From Ascochyta rabiei (taxonomy: Eukaryota > Ascomycota > Dothideomycetes > Pleosporales > Didymellaceae), in the NCBI RefSeq assembly GCF_004011695.2, contig NC_082408.1:1411501-1475500 (forward strand): a stretch of 64,000 nucleotides of DNA, read 5' to 3'. Within the stretch, counting starts at the first letter, position 1, and the number at the start of each line of letters is the position of its first letter. The notes beneath the pieces were generated by a model that saw nothing but the letters and a program-made list of their open reading frames with translations, ran no database searches and was not told the origin of the DNA. This document shows, piece after piece, positions 1 to 13,690 of this stretch. The translations under genes were made by a program, and so were the position numbers.

Positions 1-411
1 TACTATAGTTCTGTTAAGGTGTACTCTTAGAACGTTATTAATTAAATTCTAGTATATTACTAGTGTGTTTATTAGACTAAATAGTATAACTAGGTACTTA
101 TAGAGTCTATATTGCGTTCTAAATGCTATTTTCTATTCTTTTTCTTTCTTTATGTGTATAAGGTTGTACGCACCTTATAGGTCTAACACTATAAAGTACT
201 AAGCTTCTACTAGCTAGTCCTGTAACTCTGTAATATTTAGGAGCAGGTAGCAGTTTTTAATAGTAATTTTATTAAGCTTCCTAAATTTAATGTAAGGTTA
301 TAGCTTACTATCCTTCTTAGAAACAAATATAATTAGGTACCCTACAGGTAATTCTAATCTTCTAATAAATCCCTTCTTAAGGTTCTCCTTAATATACTTG
401 TAAAGTACTTT
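1..411 (-). pseudogene. Gypsy A reverse transcriptase fragment
   Basis: The reverse complement reads as the fingers and palm of a Gypsy reverse transcriptase. From right to left there is a K-K-G-F-I-R segment, then G-Y-L-I-I-F-V-S-K-K-D, a F-R-K-L-N-K-I-T-I-K-N core, and an L-D-L-x-G-A-Y-N-L-I-H-I stretch. The frame then runs off the left edge before the catalytic YxDD. All in-frame stops are TAG or TAA, as expected from hypermutation of CAG, CAA and TGG. The reading frame resumes at 15827 beyond the Gypsy B insertion. Confidence 0.8.
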
Positions 412-416
412 AAGTT

Positions 417-571
417 TGTTATAGGCTTAGATCTTGTCTAAGCCTTAAGCAAGACAGGGTAGTTACGTGCCCTACAGACATATTAGAAGAACACGTAACA
501 TGTTACCTCCTTAAGAGATATAATACTATATTAACCCTTATTATATTCTACTCTAAGGCTAGTCTATAACA
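417..571 (+). repeat. 5' LTR of Gypsy B
   Basis: A 155-base repeat beginning TGTTATAGGC and ending ATAACA, matched by 15667-15821. The two copies differ mainly by C/T and G/A changes of the RIP kind. The preceding AAGTT is repeated after the other LTR. Confidence 0.9.
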
Positions 572-3177
572 TTTATATCTCTTCTTCTAGGAGAACAGCT
601 AGCACTTATACTATGTCAGCTAGCTCCTAGAATAACCTCTTAGATAAATCTGTCTCCTTAACCCTTTAGAAATTTATAGTCTAGACGTTGCAGTTTATAA
701 TAAACTTGCAGTAAGCCTTATCTACTACTAATAAGCGCATAGTATTACTTAAACGTAATAACTCTAATATGTGCGTATTTGTAGAGTCTCTAGTATAAAC
801 AGCTAAAGCCTATACTAGACCTACGTCTATAGTCCTATTATCCTTCTTAGAAGTAATACTATACCTATTAACGTCTACCCTAGCCTCTAACCTACCTTAT
901 AAAGCGCTGTTTTTAGTGCCTACTCTAGGCCTACATACCTCTATGCAGACGTCTACAGCCTATAGGAAACCTCTTCCTATAGGCAAGGCCTTTACTAGAG
1001 ACAAATCCTTATTTAAGGCGTAGTAGGTTATAATAGAATATAAGCTACAGGTAGATATATCCTTTATTAGTAGGCTATAGGACATATCTACCTTTATATA
1101 GTTCTAGCTTAGTATATCTATGTAATAAGATATAGCCCTATTCTATAAGATTAGAGGTACCTAAGGTATATAGAGCCTAGAGGACTTCCTAGTATACCTA
1201 GAGTTCTGTTACAGCAATAACTACAGCTAGGAACAGGCCTAGGCAAAACTAGAAAGCGTCTATTAAGGTCCTAACAAGTTGTTCTTAGACTTTTTTATCT
1301 AGTTTAAGCAGCTACTAGTGCAAAGTAGCAGCTTCTACTAGGACAGAGAATAGTGCCTGTTAAAGCTCTGCTGGGCCCTAAACGCAAATATCTATAATAT
1401 AGTAATAAACTAAGAAGGAACGTATATAGATTATAACGCAGCTATTATAAAGTATAAATCTATTACTATAGACGTTAACACTATAGCTATAGAAAACTAG
1501 CTACGCTATATTCCTACCTAGGCGCTGCCTAAGTATAATAAGGATAGTAACGTTAAGATAATAGTTATGTCTACAGTTTACACTAGCAGCAGTACTAAGC
1601 GTAGGGGTTAGAAGTAGTCTGCTCCTAACTAGGCTATGTAGGTTCCTAATAAGGTATTTTAGTAATACTAGGAGGCTAACCTGTATACCTTTTGCGGTAA
1701 AGAGGAACACATTTACTAGGATTATACTAATATAGTAGTAACTACAGTATAGGTAGTAATAATCTTAGGTAAGGAAGAGGCTAGTTTTTATAGGGGAAAC
1801 TAGCTACTTTTAATATTAGTTTAAGTTAGAAGCGCTGTAGGAGTATATTAGTAGAGGAGACTAGTAGTGCAGGGGCATTATAGGCTACTAGGGGAGCTAT
1901 TACAGACTCTATAGACAAGCCCCTATTCTACATTCTATTATTTATTAATAGAGTAATTTAGGCTAACGCGCTAGTAGACTTAGGGTATAAATATTTTAGC
2001 GTAGTAAGCAATAACTTTACTACGCGCTTAGAAGGAGACTTTATTAAGGTCCTGCTATAACGCTTAGCGTAAGTAGTAGGTACTAGTAGAAAGTCTATAA
2101 TTTCCTGTTTAGTCCTGTTTAGGTATAACTTAGACAGGTAGCACTTATAGGCTATAGCCTACGTAGTGCTAGGTCTAAGCTAGGATGTTATTTTAGGGAA
2201 GCCTAAGCTCTAGTAAGAGGGTGTAGTATTAGACGTAGAAAAGAGCACACTAAAGATATGTTATATAGGGAATCTTATAGTCTATAAGTTCTTATAGTAT
2301 ATAGTAAATATTTATATAGCTCTTCTATTAGCAACTAAGTTTAACAAGACCCTAGCTAATAGGCTCTAGAAGCGCCTACCTAGGGACTAGTTTGTCTCTA
2401 TAAGCCTCTATAACATTACTAAAATCCTCTTAGTTTAATCCCTAGGAGCGCAAGGGACGGCAGAGGAGGTAGACCCTCTTCCCCCTAAGTTAGTCTAGTT
2501 TTAGGACCTATTTAATAAGAGTAAGGCCTCTAGCCTTCCCCTATATAGGGACTAGATAGATTACTACATATAGTTACAACGCAACTAGTCTAGAAAGAAG
2601 AAGTCTCTACTCTAGGGCCCTCTGTATAATATGCTAAGGGACTAGCTACTTAAGCTATAGAAACAGGTGTTAGTACTAATAAATAAGAGGTAGATCTGCG
2701 CCTCCTCTTCCCTAGCAGAGGCCCTAGTCCTACTAGTTAAAAGGTCTTCTAGTAGGTAGCGTATGTGCGTAGACTATTACGCACTTAATAGTATTATAAT
2801 TACTAACTAGTACCTACTTCCTCTTATTAAGGAGACATTGCGTATACTAGGGGGTACCTACTAGTTCTCTAAGGGTAATATCTATTTAGTATTTTATAGG
2901 ATTTATATTATAAAAGGAGATAAGTACCTTACTACGTTCTATACCTATTTTAGGCTCTTTAAGTAGCTAGTCTGCCTTTTTAGCCTAGCTAGAGCACTAG
3001 TGTCCTTCTAGCGTTACATTAACAGCGCGCTTTAGGAGATATTAGGTAACTATGCTACTGCGTACCTAGATAATGTCCTTATCTATAGTAGCAGGTCTAG
3101 GACAGACTACTTAGGGAAGGTTAGCAGAGTCCTTACGCTTCTATACATTATAGAGCTGTATCTAGATTCTAAGAAGT
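572..3177 (+). pseudogene. Gypsy B gag-protease-RT, first part
   Basis: Plus-strand relic coding region. A zinc-knuckle-like motif (F-C-G-K-E-E-H-I-Y) lies near 1690-1725. A reverse transcriptase frame runs from about 2700 to the Gypsy C insertion point, with recognisable V-D-Y-x-x-L-N, F-S-K-G-N and the catalytic box read as Y-L-D-N (YLDD in active elements) near 3065-3080. The frame breaks at the codon pair D-S-K-K and continues at 11366. The 572-1000 part is too degraded for me to place the gag start. Confidence 0.75.
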
Positions 3178-3375
3178 TATAAGGGCACTGTAGGCAGACA
3201 ATAGAGCAGAGTATGATAGGACGAATAATAGGGTAATATTAAGAGATAAGACAAATTCTTAATAGATAAGTCTTAAGGTTTGTAAATATTATATACGTAT
3301 GTAGCTAGTAGGTCCCTAGGCTTAGCCTAGGACCTAGCTAAGGTGTCTCCTAGCGTAGGGAGAATACTTGTAACA
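3178..3375 (-). repeat. 3' LTR of Gypsy C
   Basis: 198 bases, the same length as the partner at 11163-11360. It is the more mutated copy, with TGA/TAA, TGG/TAG and CCCAG/CCTAG differences against the partner. It ends in TAACA, directly followed by the reverse complement of the polypurine tract. Confidence 0.9.
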
Positions 3376-5440
3376 ATAGCCCCTCTCTCTTTAAAGGTTT
3401 GTCCTAAACTATAGAGAGGTCTCTAGCAATGTTATTAAGCTCTAGAAAAACCTCTTATAGAGGGAAAAACTTAGTAGAAGAAATACAGCGCTAGTAGGGG
3501 TCTATTAGTTAGTGTCTATAGGGATAGGAAGCTATTTAGCACGCAATAGACGCTAGTAATCCTATCCTCCTAACGTTTGCTTAGTAAGCTACTAGGGCTG
3601 TGTTGCTGTGCAGCTAGGTGGATAAGTCTTATTTATAAGAGACTAGCTAAGGCTAAGTCTTCTCTTGTGCCTTTATTAGCTACTAGTTAGTAAGCTGTTA
3701 CTTCTGCTAGACGTTACTGTAAATAACGCCTTAGTAGTTATTAGCTCTAAAACCTATATAGCTAAGGCTATAGAAAGTATAATAATTATATACTAAATAG
3801 GTAATATATAAGAGGTATTGTTTACTCCCTACGTAGCGTACGCAGCGCCTAGCACTAGGCTAAGAGTTACCCTAGGCGTGTCTGCTGTTTGCTCTCTATA
3901 ATCTCCTAAGTAATTAGGTGCCTTAATCCTAGGGCTAAGGCTGCTAAAGGCGTAAGTGGTTAGACGTTGTCTGCCTTATAGGCTAGAGCAGTAAGTCCCT
4001 AACTAGTAACGTCTGTAAGAGGATTGTTAGCAGCTTCTACAGCCCTGTTCCTGCGCAAACTAGCCTAGGATTTACTTATTTACGGGGGATCTTATCTATA
4101 TGCTAGCAGTAATAGTAAGCTGTTAGCCTTACTATACCTAGCGCCTTACCTAGACTCTTACGCAGTATAGTCTAGGCTCTAGCGTTTGTTTACAACGTAA
4201 ATCTTAGGTAAGATTACTAGTTACCCTTCTAGTAGTTAATAGACCTATGCCTAGATATTTGTAATAAGAATTATCTTTCTGCGCAGTAGATTGTAACAGG
4301 TAAGAGAGCAGTAAGAGGCTAGGTTATTACTAGAGAGCTACTAGCTAGAGGGAATTTAGCGTATATAAGGACTATATCTACTTACTTATAGTGCCTTATT
4401 ATCTCTACACCTTTATCTACATCTACCTTCTAGCCCTTACCTTCTATACTATAATGCTCCTTCTAACATATATCTTCTATAAGGCTCTACCTAACTACGT
4501 CTACTAGCTACCTAAGAGTATACAGCCTTAGCTGTTGCTTTTACAGTACTAGTACTATACTAGCATTACGCACTTAACTACCTTATCTAAGAGTAACCCT
4601 AATAGCACTATCTTATTCTTTATCTGTGTCTTTTGTTAGCCTAGTAGGTATAGGCTTTGTAAGGACAACTTTAGCGTATACCTCTGCTACGTCTAATTAA
4701 AGAAAGAGAGGTGTGTTAAGGTATTTCTTGCGCTTTCCTAGTGTCTACTCCTGCTAACTTTTATAGATTAACCCTGTTTTCTATTAAGCCTACAACATAC
4801 TTAATTTCTTAATTAAGCGTGCCCTCTATAAGACAAATAATAAGCAAGTTACCTAAGGTAACTAGGCAACTAACAATAACGTAATTGCTTAGGTGTAGGC
4901 GTACTAGCAGACTACCTATAACTACGCTAAGGCTTTTTATAACAGCTTTATTACCTATAATACTGTAGTTTATTACTATATTAATAAGTCTAGTCTAAGT
5001 AAGACTAAGTACGCTTAAGCCTGTTAGGTTTCTTAGTTATATAACCTTAAGCGGTACATTATAGGTGTTTTTCCTTCCTCTCTTTCTTATACGAAGCTAA
5101 CTTATTATAGGCTATAGTTAGGACTGTTAGTACAAAGCTTCCTAATAACGTTGTAATTAACAGCATAATTAAGAATTACTTCTAGAAGACAGGTAGTGCT
5201 TATAACGCGGAGAAGCAGTAGTACTATTATAGGACTAACCTGCCTTCTACTATTTAGGCTCTGTTAGCTTCTTTTAAGCAGTTTTTATTATCTCTAACTA
5301 AACCTACCCCTAGTAGTTGTTATTATTGCAGCCCCTCCTATAAGATAAGCCCTTCTAAGGTTTGTAGAGGAGCTGCTTAAGCTATAGTTATAGTTATAAA
5401 GACCCTCTATTCCTATAATACTTCTTAACAGACTAGTAGA
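3376..5440 (+). other. Gypsy C pol-to-LTR spacer with possible antisense relic frame
   Basis: This 2 kb stretch between the C pol relic and its 3' LTR matches no pol domain on the minus strand. On the plus strand the first triplet after the LTR is ATA followed by G, which could be a mutated ATG, and the same frame then runs for about 300 codons with only TAG and TAA stops. The stop density is high (roughly one in nine codons), so coding is not proven. Two further plus-strand stretches (about 4762-5145 and 5152-5400) have fewer stops. The arrangement parallels the better-supported antisense gene of Gypsy D, so I list it as a candidate only. Confidence 0.35.
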
Positions 5441-5639
5441 TAATAATAAAACTCTCCTCTTCTATAAATGTGCTAGTCTTTGCTAGTAATGTATTAGATA
5501 GACACTAGGCCTCCTTTAGCCTCTAGTTGCACAAGTCCTAGGACTATCTATTCTTACTTTCCTATTAGCTATTTTAGAGTAGGGTTTATAAGGCAGACTT
5601 CTAAGAACGTCCCCTCTTTTACTTTAGTTGTGCTAGTCT

Positions 5640-8600
5640 GTTAGTTATAGGGCGGCCTACTCTAGATAGATTACCTGCCTAAGCGTATTAGTAATAATCC
5701 TAAAGGATCTTATCGCAGTAGTTAAGGTTCTTAAGTAGTTCCTAGGTAGCTTCTTTATTTAGCTAACCTAGCCACTTAACCCTATACTCTCTTCCCTAGG
5801 TAGTAGTATCTCTATGTAATAGTATACCTTTAACTTTAAACCTGTTACTAGGTAAGACGTCTTCTAGTATACTAATAGGATCTAGCTAGAACCTACTATT
5901 TATAAGGGGTTCCCTCTAGTGCTTAAGGAGTAATATGTTAAATACTAGGTGCACTCTATCTATAGATAGGGGCAGCTTTAGCTTATATGCTAGCTTACCT
6001 ACCTTCTTAATTACTACAAATAGCCTAAGGTATTAAGCGTTAAACTTCTTTAAAGAACAACTTGTTATTAGGTTCTTAGCCTAAAGGAGAACAGAGTCTT
6101 CCTTAGCAAAGTGTTATTTAGACTGTTTTATGTTATACTACTAGGCGTTGCCCTTTTATACGTACTCTAACGCCTTCTTTACTATTTTCTACATTTTATA
6201 CCAGTTTAATAGGCAGCTAGCAACCTGCCAGCGTAGTTCTAGTGTCGCCTTATCCTTGTCCTAGACAGTTTAGGGTTTTTGTAGCTAGTGCTTATTTAGC
6301 ATCCTATTAAATCCTTTAGGGTCTATGCTAAAGGTAAACTTTATAGAAGATTCTCTATAAGTAGAGTAAGCTTTAGAGTTATAGGCGTACTTAGCGTATA
6401 GCAGAAGGTCTACCTAGTTATCCTATTAGTAGATTATGTATATGTAGAGGTACGTTTCTAACTTCTAGTTTTGTTACTCTATCTGCCTATCTGTCTAGGG
6501 GTAGAAAGCCGTACTTAATTAGTGGTTAATTTTAAGGTAGTAGCATATATTAGACCAGAATTAACTAGTAAACACTAAACCTTAATGTAATAACAACATA
6601 TCTAGTAGTTCTTACTTTAAAAAGCTCTGCTCTATAAGCAGCTTAGCTAGGCGTTAGGTAGTAATTGTCTTAGTGTAGGGTAGGTACTAGACGTACTTAC
6701 TAAAGTGGTCTATAAGGACTAGTATAGATTTATACTTATTCCCCCTAGCATCTATTAACTTTAGCAGGTCTATTACAAAGTTAAGAGAGAAGTGCTACTA
6801 GGCTGTATTTAGTACTAGTAATAGTGTAAGTAATCTCTATAGCTTATACCTTCTAATCTTATATAGTTAGTATATAGAACACCTTTAGATATACTTATAT
6901 ACGTTCTTTATTAGTTATAGCTAGTAGTACTTTTTCTTAAGTACTTTAGTAGTCTTATCTATACTCTAGTAACCTCCTATAGGGTTATTATAATTCCTTA
7001 AAAGAATAGTTTAGCGCAGTGTAATATTATTAGGAATCTAAACTTTCCTACTTCTGCGTAAGGTCCTACTAGGGTTAACCTCCTAGTAGTGCTGTCCCTT
7101 CTTTGCTTTGCTGTCTGTCTAGGTTGTTAATAACTAGTTTACAGGGTATACTGCGTCCTATTGCTAGACTTACTTAATAAAATCTATTAGGAGTTCTAGG
7201 GTTTCTAAGGCGTAAGCAGAATCTCTCTGCGTAGCTTTGTTTGCAAGGTATATAGGGGTACTAACTCTAATATCTAGGCTATAAAGGAGAGCTTCTGCAA
7301 CATTAAAGTCTAGTCCTCTAGCTTTAGTGTCTTTAGATCGACCCTAGCTCTAATAGCCATTAGATAGAGGGTTAAGAGCTAGAGAAGACAAGTCTCTAAG
7401 GCTAATCTAATGTTGGCGGAATTCCTTAGGGATAATTTTAGGTAGTTATTAGACCTCTGCTAGGTCTTCTATAGGTATATTACTCCTAGATATTACCTAT
7501 ACATCTTTTTAAGCCCTAGACTTTTAAATTTTCTAGATCTAAAGCTTCTGTTATAAGGTAGGTAGTATAGCGTCCCTAAGGGCTTACTGTTCTCTAACCT
7601 TAAGACCTTATGCGTAATCTAGACGTCTTAAGAGACTATCTACTACGTTCTCTAGTCCTAGCTTATATTTAACTTTAAAGTTAAACCTTACTAGCTCTTC
7701 TGCCTAACAGGCCTGTTTTTAAGAGAGCTTCTTTGTTATTATAAAGTACCTTAGGTTATTATAGTCTAAGAGTACCTAGATTATGATAGAGGCGTGTTTA
7801 AGGTAATACCTCTACTGCCTAAAAGCTTTAATAATTACTAAGAGTTCCTTATTATAGGTATGCTATCTAATAGATAGACCTTAGAGCTTCTAGCTCTAGA
7901 ACGCTACTAGTTTCTAGTGCTGCTCTGTTGCTACTTTAGATGTCTAGGGTTATAACAAGATAGCTGCTATAGCAAAGTCTAACGCGTCTATAAGAACAAT
8001 AATAGGCTTATTAGGGTTAAAGTGTTATAGCACTAGGGCTTTTGTAAACTTCTTCCTAATTGTAAGGAAAGCTGTGTAGGCTTCTTCTAGCTAGTACTAT
8101 AGTTTGTACTATTTTGTTAGTCCCTTTTAGCTTTTCTTTAGTCTTACCTTCCCTTTTTCTAGACTAGGGACCCCCTAGTCCTCTGTTAGGTTCTAGGTGG
8201 CTGTTATATAGTCTATAAGCAGTTAGGCAATTCCTAAGTAGTTAAAAATAAATTATTAATAGAAGTTAGTAAAGCCTAAGAACACCTAAATGTCCTTGTA
8301 GCTTAATAGCTCTAGCTATTTAGTAATAGTGTAGACCTTCTTAGGGTCTATAACTACGCTGTCTAGTATAATAATAAATCCTAGAAACTCTACTAACTTG
8401 CTAGAGAAGACGTACTTGCTGGCCTTCGCAAACATCCCCTACTTAACTAGGCAATCTAGGACCTAATTAACGTGCTTGTTGTAGTCCTTCTTATTCTAGG
8501 AGTAGATAAGGATGTTATTAAGGTAGACTACGCAGGTCCTATCTAGTAGGCCTTCTAGGGCTTAGTAGATGTAGGATTAAAACATAGCTAGCGCGTTCGC

Positions 8601-11086
8601 TAGGCTAAAAGGTATTACTAGGTATTTACAATAACTATACTGTGTCTTAAACGCAGTCTTCTACTTATTACCTTTCTTAATCTAGAGCCTGTAGTAGGCG
8701 TTACCTAGATCTAGCTTAGTAAAGACATTTACTTTTAATAGGAAGTTTATTATCTTACTAACTAGCAATATAGGGTACTAGTTCTTAATAGTTACCCTGT
8801 TTAATTCCTAATAGTTAACGTATAGTCTTATAGTGCTGTCTAACTTAGAGATAAATAGGATAGGGGCTTCTACTAGTAACTTGCTTAGATAGATCTAGCC
8901 CTTCTCCTATACTGTCTTAAGGTAGTCCTAGAGGATGTCTAGCTCTCTGTAAGACAGGTTGTAGATTAGGAGGTTAGGAACTGTAGCTCTATCCTTAATC
9001 TTAATAGAGTAGTTATACTCCTAGTAGGGTGCTAGCATACTTATCTATTGTTTACTAAAGGTAAACTACTTATAATAGAGGTGTTTAGGCACGTACTTAG
9101 GTTCTTCTACATCTAGAGCGTTGTTATCTAGGATAGTACTGCTGTTAAGTTCTACTGCTATAATTCTTAACTATTTAGTAAGATAGGCTGCTTCTAACGC
9201 CTGTCTAGTGTCTGCCTAGTAGGCGTCTGTTAGACTGCCTATCTTTAGGCTTCTAGGATATAGCAGATATAGCTGCTTACCTAGACCTAGTTTACTAAAT
9301 AATTATTTAGCTGTTAACAGCTAGACTCTCTTAGCATTGTTAGTAAACTACTTATAGGTTTCTGCTAAGAAATAGATATATAGGTCTGCCTTAGCTAGCT
9401 ATAGGTAACCTAGGACTAGGTTATACCTAATTAATAGTATAGACTAGAACTTAGTTAGTCTAATTATCTTAGGTACTCCTTTGCTGTTATAGCAGACTAC
9501 TGTTAACTAGTACTAGTTAGTTAAGAACAGCTCTGTGTTTTCTAGGACTACGGCCTTTAGTCGTTAGTTAGTGCCTGCTAGGTTAAGCCCTAGGTCCCTA
9601 GCTACATCCTTAGTAATAGGGTTTAGCTCTAAGCCTAAGTTATACAGAGCCTAGAGGGTCCTAAGGTTACTGTTAGTGTTGTTAAGCTAGACTGTAACTG
9701 TTATGCAGGTTTGTTTCCCCTTAGTTTCTAACCCTAGCTGCAGGTAGGACAGGTTAGCGACTAGAGCTTACTATTTCCTAGGTTTAGCTTGCTACTAGAA
9801 TGTTGTTAGCCGCCTCCGCAGCCTCTCTAATAGCCCTACTGCTAGTATCCCTAGGTATATTATCCCTAGTTCTGTAGTTAACCTTAGAATTATTAATAGT
9901 TGTTTCCCTTAGGGATCTATCTTCTGCCTAATAAATTAGCAGCACTAGTTATTAGCTAGGGGTCTCCTAGGTGCTTCCTAGTGTTGCTCCTAGAGGGGGT
10001 TAACGCCTAACTGTTATGCCTTTTAAACTTCCTCCTAGCGTCTAAAGAAAGAGGTCTCTTGTTTCTACCGCTACTTTTAGTCTGTAACCCTAAGTTTAAG
10101 AGGACTATTAAGGTTTCTGCGTTTTAGAGGGCCTATTTAAACTCCGCCCACTTAGTAATATGTTCTAGACTACTGTTCTGCTAGATTTTACGTTAGAGTG
10201 TAGGGGGTGTAAGGCTCTATACAAATGCTATCTTAAACTTATAGTTATTACTACTGTCTTTAAACTTTACAAAGTTATAGGGTAGTAGAGACTTCTACTT
10301 ATTTAACTTTATTAGAAAGGTGTTAACTAAATTGTTAGACTTCTACTTATAGTTAAAGTACTTGTTGTAGTTTTTATACTATGTAAAGACTAGGTCTTAG
10401 ATAAGCTACTCCTCTTCTGCGCAGAGGTTGGCCTAGGTCCAGATTAATCCCTTATTAATTTGTTATTAAATTAATTCCTAGTAGATACTATAGTAGATAG
10501 GGCCTATAATCTAGTAGGTATAGGTTACAGAGTCTTTAAGTACTTAAGCGTACTAGAACCCTGTGTCTATATCCTTAATCTACTAGTCTACCTACTAGGT
10601 TAATAGAGGCTTATTATCTGTCCTAAGTTTTAGCTTAGGCTAAACATTGTTAAGGACTTGTATTATTCTGCTGGCCTTGTTAAATGCTAGGCGTTAGCTA
10701 CCTAGTGCTTGTCCGGCATGCGTCTGTTACAGGGTTTTAACTGCCTAGTTAAATTGTTGTTACTAGATTTTAATCTCCTGCTTAGTGGCACTAGATAGTT
10801 CTGCCTTATTAAGTGCTTCTAGCAATAACAGGATAGAAGCTTATAATAACTCTATTGCAGGTTGTGTAGCGCGTAGTGTTAGAACGTCTAGTGTTATAAC
10901 ACCTACTGTTGTAGTTTCTAACTTACCTCTAATATAAGGGTTAAGTGGTGGCTCTATAGGTAATAGCGACACCCTAAGTACGTTATTACGTTGTTAAGCA
11001 TCTAGCTCCTAACTAAGGTTATTATAAGGGGGTAGCTCTTCTACGTTACTAGTAGTTAAGCAGAGGTTGCGTTGTCCTCCTGCCAT
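5640..11086 (-). pseudogene. Gypsy C gag-pol with chromodomain
   Basis: The relic gag begins at an ATG at 11086 on the minus strand (M-A-G-G-Q-R-N) and runs leftward. A retroviral-type protease region follows at about 9600-9750, with an L-Y-N-L-G-L-E-L stretch where D-S-G-A-like residues are expected. Reverse transcriptase and RNase H lie at about 7700-9100, integrase at about 6000-7100, and the carboxy end of a chromodomain (E-A-T-x-E-L-L-K-N-L) at about 5700. The order is typical of chromoviruses, the Gypsy branch that uses a chromodomain for targeting. Stops are TAG/TAA throughout. Confidence 0.75.
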
Positions 11087-11162
11087 CGTAATAGCTAGGT
11101 TTTTCCTGCTCCTCTGCTGCTAATTAGCTGCTGGTTCTAAGAGGAGTATAAAGGATTTAAAT

Positions 11163-11360
11163 TGTAAGGGCACTGTAGGCAGGCAATAGAACAGAGCAAG
11201 ATAGGACAAATAATAAGGTAATATTAAGAGATAAGACAACTCCTTAATAGATAAGTCTTAAGGTTTGTGAATATTATATATGTGTGTGGCCGGTAGGTCC
11301 CTAGGCTTAGCCTAGGACCTAGCTGAGGTGTCTCCCAGCGTAGGGAGAATACTTGTAATA
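11163..11360 (-). repeat. 5' LTR of Gypsy C
   Basis: A 198-base partner of 3178-3375, less mutated: it keeps TGTAAGGG at its start, TGTGTGGCCGG inside and CTCCCAGCG near the end. It is followed by the GAAGT duplication. Confidence 0.9.
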
Positions 11361-11365
11361 GAAGT

Positions 11366-13690
11366 GCATATTTATAATAAAGGAAGTACACTACCTAGAA
11401 TATATTATAGAAGCTAGAAAGGACATTTATTCTAATTCTAAGAAGGTTAAGGCTATCTGTAATTAGGAAGCCCTATAGTCTTTGCTTAGGGTCTGCAGTT
11501 TCTTAGGGTTTACTAACTTCTACTAGGACTTTATCCTAGCCTTCTCTAATATTGCTGCCCTACTTAATTAACTTATAGGGAAGGATATCCTGTTTAGGTA
11601 GGGGCAGGAGGAAGACGTAGTGTTCTACTAGCTAAAGAACACATTTATGTTAAAACTAGTTCTAGCCTAGTAGGACCCTAAGTAAGACACACTATTAGAG
11701 GCAGACTACTCTAGTAAGGCGCTAGGTAGCTACCTTTCTTAATAGTATAGGAAGGTGCTTTACCTAGTAGTATATTACTCTACTATACTTATAATAAAAT
11801 AATAGAACTATACTATCTATAATAAGACGTTAACTGCTATTATAAAGTGCCTAGAGGTCTAGGCAGCTAAATTAGGGTCTGTTACTAGGCTGTTTACTAT
11901 CCTTACTAACTATAAGAACCTCTAGTACTTTATAACAGCGCGTAGGTTAAGTAAGAGGCAGCACTAATAGGTAGAAAGGCTATTAAAGTTCTGTTTCTGC
12001 CTTTGCTTCTGCCTAGGGTGCCTAGCAGCCTAACTAGATATGCTAAGCTGCTAGGAACAGGACTATAATAGGAAGTTAGAGGAGGTCTATAGGATAATAA
12101 CCCTAGTTTTAGTATTAGTAATTAGTATACTAGACCCTAGTATACTTCTACTTTTTATTAATATGTATATATAATTACTATAGAATAAAGGTGTTTAGTA
12201 GGATATAGGGTATATAGCGTGCCTATCTACTATCTGTAAGAGGGCCTGCTAGTTCCCTCCTAAGGCTAAGACTACTTAGTAAATTATAGATTATATACTT
12301 AGTGCTTATAGTATACTACTATAGCGTAGGGTTATATAGGTTCTATATTAGAAGCTACTTATAACTATAATAATCTAAAGAGCACATAAATCTAACCTAG
12401 TAGGCTATCTAGAGGCTAACGCTATATTCTATATTATTAGATATAACTTCTACTAAAAGGGGATGTTATAGGACGTTTAGTGTTATATTTATAACTACTA
12501 CTATTTTAGCACGCACGTATTACAGCGCTAACAGCAGAGCTTACTCTAGCTATTACCTATTACTAACTGTTTTTAGTCCTAGATTTCTATAGACTTTATA
12601 GTTAACCTTCCTTAGGCTAATAAGAACATACTATGCTATCTCTTAGTTATTATAAATTACCTCCTTAAGTATATGTAGCTTAAGGTAATAACTTCTATAA
12701 CTACAGAATATTACACTAAGGTCTTCTATAATATATAGTAGTAGTTCTAAGGCTTTCCTAGCTCTATAATCTTAGACTGCGGCTTAGACTAGCTAGGATA
12801 TTTTTAGATAACGCTGTGTAGCCTTATAGGGGTAGACTAGCTACTCTCTACAGCCTACTAACCCTAGACAGATAGAGGGACAGAGTGTACTAACTAAGAG
12901 GTGTAGGTAGTCCTATAGGTTATAGTTAACTTTAAATAGAATAACTAGCCTAAATATCTTTTAGCCTACTAACTAGCACTTAATAATTATAACTCTTTAG
13001 TTACTAGGGTTAGTTCTAACCTACTCCTCTATAGGTACAATGTAGACCTCCTACAGACAACAGTACTACTAACTGTTAGCTAGAACACACTACAGGGACA
13101 GGTAGTCTATTTTCTAGACTACCTCTAGTAAGGTATAGAGCTTACCTAGGCAGCTATAGTATAGGTGTAACAACATATCTAAAACGCAACAGACTATAGC
13201 TGTAGGCCTGCAGAGTAGTACTATATAGGAGATAAGGTGTAGTTTTCCCTCTGTAATATAAAACCTAATAGGCTAAGCTAGAAGCTAAACTAGTTACAAG
13301 CCTAGTACATAGTAGTTGCAGTTTCTACCCCTCTAATAGTTACCCTAAATTTGCTAGGTAACCTTTATAAGATAGTGTATATAGACCTACTAGAACATAC
13401 AGCTTCTAACCTATTACTAACACAGCGCCTATAGGAAAGTAGACTAGGCCTACTAGTTGTCCTAGAGGAGGATAACCTAACCCTAGCTAAATAGAAGGTA
13501 GAGTCTATTCTAAAGGAAAAGAGGGCTTATAGGTAGAATAAGTTATAGGTTCTAGTTAAATAGAAGGGATATATAAAGCTAATATAGAAACTACTAGAAG
13601 TATTATAGGACATAAAGGCCTAGAAGGCCTTTATAGTAATACACACAGCATATAAGAAGTAGATATAGAAAAGAAGAAATATTTATTATT
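11366..13690 (+). pseudogene. Gypsy B RT carboxy end, RNase H, integrase, chromodomain-like end
   Basis: Continuation of the Gypsy B pol relic beyond the nested element. The RT/RNase H junction reads F-L-G-F-T-N-F-Y followed by A-D-Y-S-S-K-A-L-G-S-Y-L-S. Integrase follows at about 12290-13000, with a P-x-T-D-R-G-T-E-C-T-N-like segment and I-S-I-D-F-I-V-N-L-P. A K-Q-K-G-Y-I-like segment near 13560 resembles a chromodomain end. Stops are mostly TAG at expected glutamine or tryptophan codons. Confidence 0.8.

Larger units (their letters stand above)
3178..11360 (-). mobile_element. Gypsy element C, complete but dead, nested in B
   Basis: LTRs of 198 bases lie at 3178-3375 and 11163-11360, with the target duplication GAAGT at 3173-3177 and 11361-11365. 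Deleting the element rejoins the Gypsy B RT frame exactly at a lysine-cysteine codon pair. The minus-strand order (gag near 11086, protease, RT, RNase H, integrase, chromodomain near 5700) and a purine tract next to the left LTR (AAAGAGAGAGGGG read on the minus strand) fix the orientation. The LTR start TG has become TA in the left copy and is still TG in the right one. About 2.2 kb separates the end of pol from the 3' LTR. Confidence 0.9.

Noticed and set aside
1501..1710. 69-codon minus-strand open frame in the first AT-rich block
   Set aside because: It lies antisense within the gag-pol relic of Gypsy B and has no coding character.
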